DNA of 64,000 nt, taken from the NCBI GenBank assembly GCA_003254905.1, contig QANU01095824.1:62001-126000 (forward strand). The letters run 5' to 3'. Under the pieces are notes generated by a model that saw only the letters and a list, made by a program, of their open reading frames with translations, had not been told where the DNA came from and did no database searches. Numbering within the stretch: the stretch's first letter is position 1; each line of letters opens with the position of its first letter. A program made the translations under genes and the position numbers. Origin of the DNA: Nissolia schottii. Lineage: Eukaryota > Streptophyta > Magnoliopsida > Fabales > Fabaceae. This document shows positions 13,901 through 24,920 of the stretch, in pieces.

Positions 13901-14429
13901 TGGCAATACAGGATTATGCGGACCTCCTTTGGCTGCAAGCTGTACCACTGTGAAGCCTAATTCAACAGAAGAAGCAAATGCAGATTCAGGAGATGAATTT
14001 GATTGGATATTTATATTGACTGGAGTGGGTTTTGGGGTTGGAGCAGGGCTAGTTGTTGCTCCATGTATGTTTTGGGAGAGGGGGAAAAATTGGAGCAACC
14101 GCAGCACTGATAAAGTTCTCTTAGAAATTCTTCCAAGGCTTGGTTTGACTTATCTACCCCTTGATGATGAGGAGGAGGAGGAGGAGGAGGAGGAGGATGA
14201 GCATGAGGTAGAGAAAGACGCTGAAGAAGAGAACTCAGATATGGCTGACAAGTGTGATTCAGGTGAAGGCCGAGATATTTCGGATTATCCAAGGCTTCGA
14301 GGGAAGTATTGTGTTACATGTTCCAAGCTTGACATCAGTAAGGAGAAGGTCCTACATGACCCAAGGTGCACATGCCACCACTCACCATGCATTTCAATAT
14401 CTGCATATTCAGAGTCATACTCTTATTAG
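10992..14429 (+). CDS. LRR receptor-like protein, Ve1-like, 1145 aa
   Basis: Single-exon receptor-like protein without a kinase. In this family such proteins sit in the plasma membrane, bind apoplastic pathogen or developmental signals through LRRs, and signal through partner kinases of the SOBIR1/BAK1 type. In order: hydrophobic signal peptide (about 1-30), LRR N-cap with paired Cys (DCCQWNGVTCDD, about 74-85), a long extracellular LRR array (LxxLxLSxNxLxGxIP) with a non-LRR island near residues 820-860, a final LRR block ending GNTGLCGPPL, an acidic spacer, and one transmembrane segment (about 1004-1028, GVGFGVGAGLVV). The cytoplasmic tail is long, with a poly-Glu run from a GAG microsatellite (about 1060-1072) and a Cys-rich end (YCVTCSKLD, CTCHHSPC). 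Many N-x-S/T sites are present. The ligand is unknown. The frame is intact. Confidence 0.92.
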   Translation: MRISLDSWLSFMFCYWYWTHLGVAITVVHGHCLQNEEQSLLLQLKSSLKFNPEISIKLVSWNESIDCCQWNGVTCDDKGHVSGLDLSGESIHGGFDDSSSLFSLKSLQVLKLATNNFSSWIPSGFSKLKNLTYLNLSAAGFVGQIPIEISQLTRLVTLDISSFPYVTGKQSLELKKPNLQKIVQNLIRIKQLYLDGVSITTQGEEWCNALLLLPSLQEVSMSNCNLSGPLHSSLSRLQNLSVIRLAGNNLSSPVPETFANFINLTTLNLGNCGLRGKFPEKIFQAATLSVIDISYNHDLHGSLPEFLLKGPLRTLVVSNTSFSGALPESISMLRQLSILDLHNSQFNGTLPSSMSKLMELTYLDLSFNNFSGPVPSFNMSKNVTHLDLSHNYLTGSVTSSHFKGLTKLVRIYLRDNFLNGSLPSSLFALPLLQSIVLSNNNFQGHLHEFSNIRSIMLKSLDLSSNDLQGTIPASIFQLRSLSSLQLSSNKFNGTIHIGKFRRLENLTTLDLSHNNLSIDANFTDLGLSSLPRMRNVNLASCNLREFPSFLRNQSKLISLDLSSNRIQGSIPRWIWQVSSLAVLNISHNFLTKLEGPVRNTSDTLSVLDLHSNQLQGRLPIFPVQVTYLDYSINNFNSTVPSDIGTYLSSTIFLSMSKNNLSGSVPRSLCDNSNLLVLDFSHNNFEGTIPECLTQSETLEVLNLQQNKLDGNITDAFSESCALRTLHLNGNQLAGPIPKTLLNCTALEVLNLGNNQICDVFPCFLRKLPTLRIMVLRKNKLHGCIGCPKNNGTRQMLQVVDLAFNNFSCFLSHNNFETWEPMRLGKAHEALQINQIQFQVLKFSHIYYQDSVTLTVKGLELEFVRVLYIITCIDFSSNNLHGPIPGELMNFTGLYFLNLSHNALTGQIPSSIGNLKLLESLDLSSNNFDGEIPTQLASLSFLSYLNLSCNHLVGKIPTGVQLQSFDAASFAGNTGLCGPPLAASCTTVKPNSTEEANADSGDEFDWIFILTGVGFGVGAGLVVAPCMFWERGKNWSNRSTDKVLLEILPRLGLTYLPLDDEEEEEEEEEDEHEVEKDAEEENSDMADKCDSGEGRDISDYPRLRGKYCVTCSKLDISKEKVLHDPRCTCHHSPCISISAYSESYSY
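14168..14197 (+). repeat. GAG microsatellite coding for poly-Glu
   Basis: About nine GAG codons in a row inside the LRR receptor-like protein's cytoplasmic tail. Length change here would alter the acidic stretch without shifting frame. Confidence 0.85.
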
Positions 14430-15549
14430 TCACTTATATGATGAAAACATGCTCATCTGTTTCTATTCTCCCCCACCCCTCTTTCTCCTTCATCATGAAT
14501 ACCTACATGTATATTTTGCATCTACTCACGGAAAATCAACCCAAACGTGGCAAACAACAATGAAGAAAAAATAATAATAATGTGATTTTTTTGGTGGTTT
14601 GGGGAAATTTTGTGATGATCATTGAGAAAAGGGAATGCCAATACCCAATGCTCTCACTTAGGATTTTCATCAAACACAAGAGATTCATAGGTTCACTTAC
14701 TGAATTACTGCTATGTTTAAGATTATGCACACGTGGGTGTTCCGCATGGATTATCAATTGCACGTACTTGTACTTAAGGTTGTCAAAATCGAGAGTTTAA
14801 ATAAATTCATGAAAGCTCAACAAACTCGATTATTGACAATGAATAATGTTAACTAAAAAAAGTATACGACTAGAAGTTTCGTAATTATTAAGCTAGAAAG
14901 TAAAAAAAATCTAATCTAACAAAACAAATAAAAAATAAAACAAAAGTAATTGAAAAAAAAAAAAGCAGGTGATCGCTTGGATCTGATGTTGTTAAGTTAA
15001 CATTTGTTGGAGAATGTAGCTTGGTTTTGAACATAGTTCCGAACCTCGTTCTCAAAGCGTTCTAAAGCTCCATTGTGTTTTGATGATGTTTGAACTCCCA
15101 TAGGATGTCTTCATCCTAGGTGCTTAGCAACGCAATGCTGAACAAGGAGTTCTTCTTCCAAGCGTCATAAGCATGGTGCTACCTAAGTTGGACCGTGATT
15201 TCAGCTTCTCATTCATGACACCATATAATCATGTGTGTGGGACGCGCTCGAGAAGGAGAGAAGACCTATCTTTATCTTCCTCCAGCTGCTTCATTTGCCG
15301 CCAGCAGTCTTCTTCATGGATCAAAGCCCATTGTGAGCCATATGGCCAATAACGAACGTATGGAAGGGAAAAAAGAAAATCTCAACGAGGTTCCGTGGTT
15401 TCCCATTGTGATCTCGTTCTAAGAAAACGTGACACATCATTTGAGCACCGTGATTAATCACCGTCAAAATAAGGCTAAGTTTTTACGTGTGGGAATCAAA
15501 AAATAAAAAAAAATCCTAAACAAATTCAGATCTTTGAAAATACAAAAAA
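14430..15549. other. 3' flank of the LRR gene
   Basis: Probable 3' UTR followed by spacer. Short frames at 14582-14800 and 15231-15422 show no domain. Nothing recognisable between 14900 and 15540. Confidence 0.4.
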
Positions 15550-15773
15550 TACTACATGTACACCCAATTTCATACACCCATACATACACCATTAATAATG
15601 CACAAACTTTATTCTCACGAGTGCATAAACATTACAAACTTGTAGATGATACTCTCAACTATACTTAATTAAGTTCACAAACATTACATGAATTAAAACA
15701 CAAACTTTATGTATATAAATACGAGGTGTATGTATGGTGTATGGTTCTTGGTGTACGTATAGCAGAACTCTTG
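15550..15773. repeat. MITE family M, copy 2 (inverted relative to copy 1)
   Basis: About 224 bases. It reads CTACATGTACACCCAATTTC, then TTAATAATGCACAAACTTTA, GATACTCTCAACTATACTTAATTAAG, and ends GGTGTATGTATGGTGTATGG...GTGTACGTATAGCA. This is the reverse complement of copy 1 at about 80 percent identity by eye. With copy 1 it brackets the LRR gene. Confidence 0.75.
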
Positions 15774-15924
15774 AAAATATGTCTCTGCCTTAACGTATTA
15801 AAAAGAGTAAATTGTGCATTATACTTAAAATATTTTTCTTTCTTAAATTATGTTAAATAAGTCAACCTCACTAGCATGACTGGAACTCACATATTTTAGC
15901 ATGATGAAGAATAGAGTAGTTGTG

Positions 15925-15941
15925 CACGTGAACTAACCTAC
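15925..15941 (+). promoter_or_regulatory. G-box next to a MYB-type AC element upstream of the P450
   Basis: CACGTG (15925-15930) is followed at once by AACTAACCTAC, about 115-125 bases before the P450 ATG. A bHLH-type G-box beside a MYB site is the arrangement expected for flavonoid genes driven by MYB-bHLH-WD40 complexes. That this pair is used is inference. Confidence 0.4.
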
Positions 15942-16051
15942 TCACTCACTTGCTCTTTTTCTTTACTTGCCATGTACGTATCCACCAACTCTATCTCCAC
16001 ATATATGTAAATATCCGCTTGCATATACCTCATCGCCTTCAATTGTACAAC

Positions 16052-19000
16052 ATGACTACTTTTGATGCGTTGTTTCTAAGAGAAATTGGTGTTGCAGTTC
16101 TCATCTTCTTCATCTCACGCTTCTCCATTCGCTTAATCCTCAGTCGACGCAGCCATAACAATCTTCTCCCGCCAGGCCCAAAAGGATGGCCAATTCTCGG
16201 TGCTCTGCCACTCTTGGGTTCCATGCCTCACGTCACGCTCACAAACATGGCCACGAAGTTGGGACCCATCATGCTCCTCAAAATGGGCACCTGTGACACT
16301 GTGGTCGTCTCAAGCCCAGACGCAGCCAGGGCATTCCTCAAGACCTTGGACAGCAATTTCTCCAACAGGCCCACAATTGCTGGTGCTACCCATTTGGGAT
16401 ACAATTCACAAGACCTCGTCTTCGCAGATTATGGGCCCAAATGGAAGCTTCTCAGAAAACTAACAAATTTGCACATGCTGGGTGCGAGGGCTCTTCAGGA
16501 CTGGGCTCACGTGAGAGCAGCCGAGGTGGGACGCATGCTGAGAGCCCTGCACGAGCCAAGCAAACGGGGCGAAGCGGTGGAGGTTGGTGATTTGTTGAGC
16601 TGTGCAATCACGAATATGGTGAGCCAAGTTGTACTCAGCCGTCGGATATTTGAAAACAAGGGGCCTGAATCCAAGGAGTTTAAGGACATGGTGGTGGAGT
16701 TCATGGTAATTTCTGGGGTGAACAATATTGGTGATTTTGTGCCTTGCATTGCCTGGATGGACCTGCAGGGTGTGGTGGGTAAGATGAAACGCTTGCATAA
16801 GAGGTTTGATGTGTTTTTGACAAAGATGATTGAGGAGCATGACAAGTCTGCTCATGAGCGTATGGGGAAGCCAGATTTTCTGGATGTTCTGATGGAAAAT
16901 AATGGTGAAGAAGATCCCTCTGGTGAGAGACTCAGTTTGTCCAACGTGAAGGCTCTACTACTGGTACATGCCTCTTTCTTTCACCTTCTTCACTTCCTAG
17001 TTTACTTTATAAATATCTTTCTCCTTGTACTTGTGTGCTGTTAATTTAGATTAGGCTTTAAAATCAAAGTGATCTTCAAAATTTTAAATACTTCTTAGAA
17101 TTATTTAAATAAAATTATTATGAACTATATTAAAAATACTTTTAAACAATTAATTTGATTTAGGAAGAAAGAATTGTATTTTACTAAAATTCTAAAATAA
17201 ATCTAATTAGAGAGTAATGACATAAGTGCATAGTTATTAAAATTAGACTAATGTCAACTCGGTTAAGGCAGTGGGTCACTGGATATCGGTTCAACTAATC
17301 AATTAAAACTTCTTTTTTTTAGCCTGGTGCTAGTGAAGTGCACCCCCTTCCTTCATTTGACAGGATCAATCCTAGCTAATAAAATGAGTGTAACACCCTC
17401 TTCCAAGTGACTCATTTTCGGTCAAGGTGCATGTTGTCACGTCCTTTGAGAGTGCATTTGATGCCCATGTGAAGTGTACTAATGAAATGTTGACATGTGG
17501 ATCAAGTTATTTGTTGAGGTGTGCACCATCATGATTTCTCTCTAAAGATGATGAAGAACATGGCAATCAAAATCTAGCATATAAAGCCTGTGAACAACAA
17601 GATCAAGCTCTCAAGTCTTAGATTCTAGCTTTACTCAGCGAATCGATGCATTCATGCATAGTTGGATGCCACACTTCAGCTCATATCTAGTCCAAGATTC
17701 AATTTTACTAAGTCACCATAACTCGAGATAAGGTGCGTCCATTCAAAACTAAACTCAAATTGTAAGAAAGAAACACGTACAATGGAAGAATATTTGCTTT
17801 GAATCAAAGTTCTAATAGATTTTCGTGCATCCATTGGGCATCATGTCTCTACACAAGATCACTTGGATTATGTTTTTTATGGACTCTCTGGTGAATGTAA
17901 TCACTTGTTATGTCTGCTTCTATATACTTACCTTGATCCATTCACTGCTGCCTACGTATGAACTATGAAGTACGCCTCGAAGATTTATCTTCTTCTACTG
18001 GATCTGAAACTATGTCAAGTAATGTTGCTAGGATGAATACTAAGAATAACACTTGTGATAATAATGCCCCAAATACCCTGGATCTGGCACCGATGGATAT
18101 GGAGGCAGAGGATTTGATAGTAACTATGTAGGTCGTGCTTTAGACTCTGGTTATGGAGGCTGTTCCTATCGTGGTCGTGGTTATAGCCACGACAGAGGTT
18201 GTAGTCGATGTAATTTCACTTGTCAAGTGTGCCTTAAGCCAAGGCATATGACGGCTAACTGCTAGCATCGCTTTGATTAAAATGTCAATCCCAACTATAA
18301 CGCTCCACTACCAGGGATCTACTCCAAATCAGCCTCAATATGTTTCTCCTTCAATCCAATATGGACCATTACGTACAGTACCACTCCGTCTTTGCTGGAA
18401 AGCACTTGGTTCCCCGATTCTGGAGCTACACATCACGTGACTCCTGAAGCCTTATTAAATTTGCAGCAACATTCTGAGTTCCCCAGCCATGACAAGGTCT
18501 TTGTGGGAGATGGCTCAAGTTTGACAGTTAAACACATTGGCACATCACACATACATTCATAACATCAACTTGGCACACAACTAACACTAAACAATTTAAT
18601 GCATATTCCTACCATCACAAAGAATCTGATTAGCATTACAAGATTTGCACGCGGCCATGTGTATTTTGAGTTTCACGCTAAAAAAGCCATGTGAAATCAT
18701 TGGAAACACACAAAGTCCTTTTGGAGGGTATAACAAGGCCTGATGGGCTCTATGGACTCAATCAATTCTAGCTTATATCCCTGAAGAATAACAGTTGCGA
18801 CACTAGGGAAACTTCTTCAACAGCAAGTGTTGCTTCTGTGGCAAGTAGTTATGTTGGAACCACTGAGGATAAGTCATGGTCTACAAGCCAGATATGGCAC
18901 CACAAGCTAGGACACACTGGTGTTAAGACATTAGCAAAATTACTCAAGCTATGTAATATTACTATGAATAATAAAGAAGCTTCTAATTGTTGTCATTCAC

Positions 19001-22000
19001 ATTTCTCTGCAAAATCACACAAACTTCATGCATCATCCAATGCAACACAATACATACCACCACTTCAGTTAATTGTCACTGGCCTCTAGGCCCTTCTAGT
19101 CTGTTGTTGCTCGTTTACAACCTATTTGTGCAACCAAGGGATTATTCATCATGTCATGTGCCCACACACTCACCATCAAAATGAACTCATTGAACGCAAG
19201 CATCGCCTTGTGGTTGAAACAAGACTTGCGATGCTAACTACGACTTTAATGCCGCCTCAATATTGGGATGAAGCCTTCCTAACGGCAATATACATCATCA
19301 ATCAGTTATCTTCACCTTCCCTATAGGATCAAGTCCCTATCATGACCCTATTTCATCAATAACCTAACCTCAAGTAGCTCAAAATTTTTGGATGTGTGCG
19401 CTTTCCCAACCTTCGCCCTTACAACTCAAATAAGCTACAACCTCGGGTTATTAAGTGTACATTTCTTGGTTATATCCCACAACACAAAGGTTATCGTTGT
19501 CTAACTCCACAAGGTTGTTTCTACATCTCTAGGGATGCAATCTTTGATGAAACATATTTCCCCTTTGCAACACCTCCTTCCCCGGCACCGACCGTAGCTA
19601 CAGAAGCTCCACCTCCTATTGTGGGAGTGATACTATTAGATCCATTGTCCCTAATGCTCAACCCTACAGTCCTAATCTAAAATCAACCTATCCTTAGCCC
19701 AATATACCTAATTACAGCCTAGTTCACCCCACTCAATCCAAATCTCTATGTCTTGATCCATCTATCTCTAACTTGGAGAAAATCACTAACCCACCCTTTT
19801 CCCATTCAGGCACACCAATACTCACCCAGTGAGAACATGAGCAAAATCCGGATTATGAAGCCTAACTTGTATCCAACATGAATGGAGCCCAAAAGTGTCA
19901 AAGTCGCTCTAAAGTCTCCATTGTGGAAACAGGAAATGCAGGCAAAGTATGATGCACTACTCTGCAACCAGACCTAGAAGCTCACTTCTCTTTCCCTCAA
20001 TAATAACCTCATAGGCCACAAATGGGTTTTTTGAATCAAGAAAAACCCGGATGGCTCCATGCGTAGAAGTACAAAATGCGTCTTGTGGCAAAAGGATTTC
20101 ATCAACAAGCTGGACTCGATTTCAATGAAACGTTTTCACCGGTTGTCATTAAGCTTGTCACGATTTGGGTAATTCTAATCATTTCCCTCACTAAACACTG
20201 GCTAATTGATGTTAATAAAGTCTTTCTTAATGGCGAGCTTGATAGGAAATTTATATGGTTCAACCTCTTGGGTTCGAGTCTAGTGACAAGTCTCAAGTGT
20301 GCAGGCTCACCAAAGCAATCTATGGGCTTAAGCAAGCCCTAAGAGCTTGGTTTGAGAAACTAACCAAATTTGGCTTTACTAGCAGTAAACATGATTCGTC
20401 CCTATTCATCAAAATAGAGAAAGGGTGTGTTACTTATGTTTTGGTATACTTTGATGACATTCTCATCATCGGCAACTCCCCAACATTCATCAAAACTCTC
20501 ACCACTCGATGATGAGTTTGCACTCAAGGACCTAGGTGAGGTCAACTACTTTATGGGAATTCAAGTTGTGAAGCAACAAGATGGTTTAGTTCTGCTATCT
20601 CAAGAAAAATATATTGGTGATCTTCTCACCAAAGTAAATATATTGATCTCTTGGTGGTCTCGCAAATAGCTAGTAGTAGCTTGATCAACAACTGAAGCTC
20701 AGTATCCAAGTGTTGCAAACACCATGTCAGAAGTGTTATGGCTTTAATCACTATTTAAAGAACTCCAACTATATGTGCCATGCACTGTGATATATCACCA
20801 AAAATCCAGTGTTACATGCTCGAACTAAACATGTGCAGCTAGACCTCCACTCTGTCAGAGAAAAGGTGATAGCCAATCAAGTTCTGGTTCAACAAACAGC
20901 GCAACTTGCGGATGGATTTCCAAAATCGTTCTCGTCAGCTGTACTCTCTAAATTTCGGAGCAAGCTTCATGTTGAGGATCTTCGGTCCTCACCATGAGCT
21001 TGTGGGCGGGCTACGAGGATGCACCCTACCAGAGAGGATTTTTCCTCCTAGCTATGCACGTATTGAAAACGAATGCCATTAGAGCTTCGCTAGATCTGCA
21101 GCGTGCTTAACACGCTTTGAGCTCATCCTTTATATAAAGAACCATCATCAATTGTTACAATCACAAATTCTTTATAATAGAAATCAGAAATTCGGTCATA
21201 GAACTCTCTCAATCTTTACTTTCCCTTTGCTTAGTTGTTTCTCATAACTTCACAAATAGAAATCCAGTTTCTCTTTTAAACATATTTATTGATGATGTCA
21301 TTAGATAAGACATTAGATAAGCGATACTATCCTTAATTAATATGTATTTAGAGTTTAATAATTAAATGTTTGATCTGTTCTGACCCAAAATTTTATATTT
21401 CCCTATGAAGAATTTGTTCACTGCAGGCACAGATACATCATCTAGCATCATAGAGTGGGCGCTAGCTGAAATGTTGAAAAATACAAACATCCTCAAAAGG
21501 GCACAAAAAGAGATGGACCAAGTCATAGGTAGGCAAAGACTTCTTGTTGAATCTGACCTACCAAAACTCCCATATCTCCAAGCAATATGTAAGGAAACAT
21601 ATCGGATGCACCCATCTACGCCCCTCAGCGTTCCAAGGGTGTCAACGGAAGCATGCAAAGTTAATGGCTACTACATACCGAAGAACACCAGGTTAAATGT
21701 GAATGTGTGGGCCATAGGAAGAGACCCCAATGTGTGGGCCAATCCACTGGAGTTCAATCCAGAGAGATTTCTAAACGGGAAGAATGCAAAAGTTGATCCC
21801 AGTGGAGTTGATTTCAATTTGATTCCCTTCGGAGCTGGGAGGAGAATTTGTGCTGGTTATAGAATGGCTATTGTGTTGATTGAGTTCATTTTGGGCACTT
21901 TGGTGCACTCTTTTGACTGGAAGTTACCAAATGGATTGGAGCTGAACATGGATGAGACCTTTGGACTCACATTGCAAAAGGCAGTGCCTCTGTCAGCTAT

Positions 22001-22043
22001 GCCTACCCCTCGGTTGGCCCCGGATGCTTATGCTTATGCTTGA
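16052..22043 (+). CDS. Flavonoid 3',5'-hydroxylase-type cytochrome P450 (CYP75A-like), 514 aa
   Basis: ER-anchored P450 of the type that hydroxylates the B-ring of flavanones and dihydroflavonols at 3' and 5', leading to delphinidin pigments. Exons 16052-16963 and 21411-22043 join in phase 0 to give 514 residues, the normal size. Seen: N-terminal membrane anchor (about 8-26), proline hinge [10 protein letters not shown]-helix AGTDTSS at the start of exon 2, KETYR (ExxR), NPERF, and heme loop [10 protein letters not shown] with axial Cys at about residue 451. The run [16 protein letters not shown] resembles F3'5'H more than F3'H. The ATG at 16052 was preferred over one 34 codons upstream because the anchor then sits at the N terminus. 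The 4447-base intron holds a dead copia element. Both exons are open, so the protein could be functional if the intron is spliced. It may be a paralogue of the flower-colour gene rather than that gene itself. Confidence 0.9.
16964..17829. other. 5' part of the P450 intron
   Basis: Starts at the donor GTACAT. AT-rich DNA with no coding features. No sequence here matches the LTR-like block at 20969-21260, so a 5' LTR could not be located. Confidence 0.5.
17830..21260 (+). mobile_element. Degenerate Ty1/copia retrotransposon in the P450 intron
   Basis: Broken gag-pol with copia order (protease, integrase, reverse transcriptase, RNase H), read across several frames with many stops. Gag zinc knuckle C-x2-C-x4-H-x4-C at 18221-18263; protease [12 protein letters not shown] near 18407-18442; GAG-pre-integrase WHHKLGH near 18895-18915; integrase end with ELIERKHR near 19180-19206; the block [14 protein letters not shown] near 19465-19506; reverse transcriptase with [14 protein letters not shown] near 20081, IYGLKQA near 20318 and YFDDILI (the YVDD-box equivalent) at 20447-20467; RNase H pieces ([17 protein letters not shown]) to about 20990. 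The stretch 20969-21260, with CTTTATATAAAG and a CT-rich tail, looks like a truncated 3' LTR. No 5' LTR or target duplication was found, so the ends are approximate. Confidence 0.85.
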
Positions 22044-22764
22044 TATCTATCTATCTATAAATGTATTATAAACTTAGGGCCTTAGTAAAAAGAGTAGAGT
22101 AGATAACAGGTAATTTATTAGTTAGAAGTAGAGGGATAAGATCTAAAAAAAATTATAGAAAAAACTGTTAGAAGAAATTTAGATGTTAATGATTTGAATG
22201 TAAATATGATTTAAGGCGGAACACTATGATATCAATCCCACGCCAAGAGCTTAGTTGTTGTTGTATTATAAACTTAGCTTTTGTAAAAGAATACGTGAAA
22301 TATCATTTACTAGTATATTGAAACCTTTTGTCTAGAACAAATCAAGATTAATCTAATAGTATTACTTTTTCTAATGTTGCTTATAATTATTTTATTTCTT
22401 TATTTTTTCTGCTGTTTATTTTCGTTACTCATCCTTATCAAGATAAAATACGGTTCTACATCAATTCATTAAAGACCATAATAACACCTTAAGAAATTCT
22501 GCTACTGATAACGTGATAACTAGTGTTAAATTCCTCAATATGTCATCTACCCTAAGAAACTGACACAGGTAAAGAGACCTGCCATTAAGTTTTGGTATTT
22601 GTCACTCCTAAATTAGCAGCAATATTATACACGACTTGTTAAAAAATTTCACTGGAAAGGAAAAGAAAAAGAAAAAGAAAATGTTACACCTCTCTAGGAA
22701 AGGAACTTCAATAATTGAATATATATATATACACACACACAAACACATATAGCACTTACATTAT
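22044..22764. other. 3' flank of the P450 gene
   Basis: Probable 3' UTR then AT-rich spacer, with a short TA/CA run at about 22718-22740. No gene seen. Confidence 0.4.
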
Positions 22765-22864
22765 ATTATCTACATCCACTTCTTGAAGGATTTCCTTGAT
22801 TTCCCTGCCATCATGGATGTTGTATTCATGGAGAGCTTGCTCTACCTCTTCCGTGGTAATGAAC
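22765..22864 (-). pseudogene. Fragment of a calcium-dependent protein kinase (EF-hand exon)
   Basis: The reverse strand reads FITTEEVEQALHEYNIHDGR followed by EIKEILQEVDVDN. This matches the last EF-hand region of plant CDPKs (E-E-L-E-x-A-L, N-x-H-D-G-R-x-I-K-E-I-L-x-E-V-D-x-D-N). It starts right after an acceptor-like CAG. At the other end the expected GT donor is absent and random DNA follows, so only one partial exon remains. No kinase domain or other EF-hands were seen nearby. The normal family member is a Ca2+-activated Ser/Thr kinase; this piece cannot work alone. Confidence 0.75.
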
Positions 22865-23099
22865 CTGATTTAATATTGCATTAAAATGACATTAGATCAG
22901 AACCTTAATGTTATATGGCAAGGCACCCGTAGTTTATAGAGGGGTGGCCTTGACAGATTCAACTTTTACGTGTTATTGTTGTGTTCCAAATATGAAAGTA
23001 ATGAAATTTTGATTAAGTAAAGAGTATATATTTGGGAAGACATATAAATTTTAGGATAACGAGAAAGCACGTGTAAATCAACATTCATAGTGTTTAATT

Positions 23100-24920
23100 G
23101 GTACTAGAGGCACAGTCCTTCTTTGATTGAATTTTTTCTTTTTTTTTCCCCTAGAAAAAGGGAAAGAATTGAAGAAATGATAACTAAACAATTGCATGTC
23201 CTCATGCAAGGAACTAAGAATGGAAGCCGACTAAAAATTAAAACAAAATCAAAATAAAAACTAAGAAGACAAAAATAAAGAAAAGGAAAATCTTTTTGGT
23301 GCGGCGACCCTATTTACATCCCCTACAAAGCCGCGAAACTCAGGGAGGCACTTAAGCTGACTCATTAACTACTAGACAACTGTGCAGAATACATGACAAT
23401 CCAAAAAATAAAAGTACATTTAGATAAAAGATGATATCACTGTGCATTAAAATTAATTTTCTTGGCATATCAATCATGATCAAAGAATAAGTCAAGGCAT
23501 ATTCAAATTAATTGGGTCTCACAGGTTAGTGTGTGTCACTTATCACTCAAAGTGTATAGGTTCATTCAATGCTCTCTCAAACATTACACTAGTGTCGCCT
23601 CCATATGCTTGACTTTCTTCTAAGCATCACGGATCACCAAATATATATGACATGCATCAAGAGGTCTTTCAAAGGTTGTAATGGGGCCAAGGTCAAGGTG
23701 AGATATTATATGGCTAATGACCTAAAGTTTAAGACTTAGTAAAATCAGTAGCATGTGTGCTTAACTAACGCTGCAGGGACCTTGATCTCCACTAGCTCCT
23801 TTTGTTCTCCAATTAGCCTAGCGACAAATTTCCAAACACTTTTATTCACCTTTTTTTTTTTCTTTTTTCATTCATTTTTTTTCATTTTTTTTCTTTCAAT
23901 ACTTTTTCAACACTTCTTGGGAATCTTGTCACTGCTTACCCATTAGCTCAGGGGAAAGTTTCTGTTAGTGCTCCTGATTGGTTGTTTTATGGATTTGTTG
24001 CCTCAAAAAAAATTTTGTATGGGCAATTTTGTATTTTTTCAACTAATCAGAGCATTTGTAGTTGCTTTCCCCTACTTTGAATGTTACATGCCCTCATGTA
24101 ACCCTACACTTGTTGCTTAGCACATATGGATAAATGTACCACAATTCTCCTAAGCCCTAAAGCTAGGTATATCACGGGTTTTCTCTGTTTATCAGATTGT
24201 ATTGTGCTAACAATTCAACAAAAGGCTAAAGGCTCAAATGGGCTAACAAGGGTCAAATATTCAATGTATGCCAATATGGAAATTTAAGCTAAAAATCACA
24301 AAGAATGCCTCAATCATGTCACATGTCATATACAAAGGTGAAAGTGCAATGCAGAGAATCAGACAAGTTTTAGACTTGAACACTAGTGAGAGTACACACA
24401 AAAAAGAAAGGTAGTTCATATAGTGTTGTCATCCTATTAAAGGCTCAAAAGCTTACCAGGTAATAGCATCTAATCAATTAAAACATGTCAGGATCTATAA
24501 AATGCTCAATCAAACATAATGCCATAAATATATAATCAAACACAACATTTCGTATTGCAAAGATTAATCATCAACTAGTCTAAATCCTCCCCTATTTATG
24601 AATTTCCACAAGTATGCAAAGTTTAAATCACTATCCTAAGCATACCAAAATGAGAACTTTCCTACCCCACACTTAAAGAAGTGTACCGACCTCAGTTCAC
24701 AAGACAGGGCAAGAGCATAAACAAGGAATGAAAAACAAATAAAAAGAAAAAGGAAGAAAAAACTTACAAACGGTGGGTTGTCTCCTACCCAACACTTTTG
24801 TTTAATATCCTTAAGTTGGACGATTGGTGGTCGTCTCATGGAGGATCGTGTTTGAACTGGTCCAGAAACATTCACCAAAGTTTGCTGCGGTGGCCTCCAC
24901 CGAGATCCCACACCATGTAA
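23100..24920 (-). mobile_element. Possible decayed Ty3/gypsy (Tat-type) remnant
   Basis: The stretch GTGGGTTGTCTCCTACCCAA (24773 onward), followed by AAGTTGGACG, resembles the non-coding region after pol in Tat/Ogre-type legume elements. The long T-rich tract at 23850-23915 fits such a spacer. No pol motif could be read and no LTR pair was found. The limits are guesses. Confidence 0.3.

Noticed and set aside
17250..17830. A 5' LTR for the copia element
   Set aside because: A short TGTTGAGG match at 17513 is not followed by similarity to the 3' LTR-like block.
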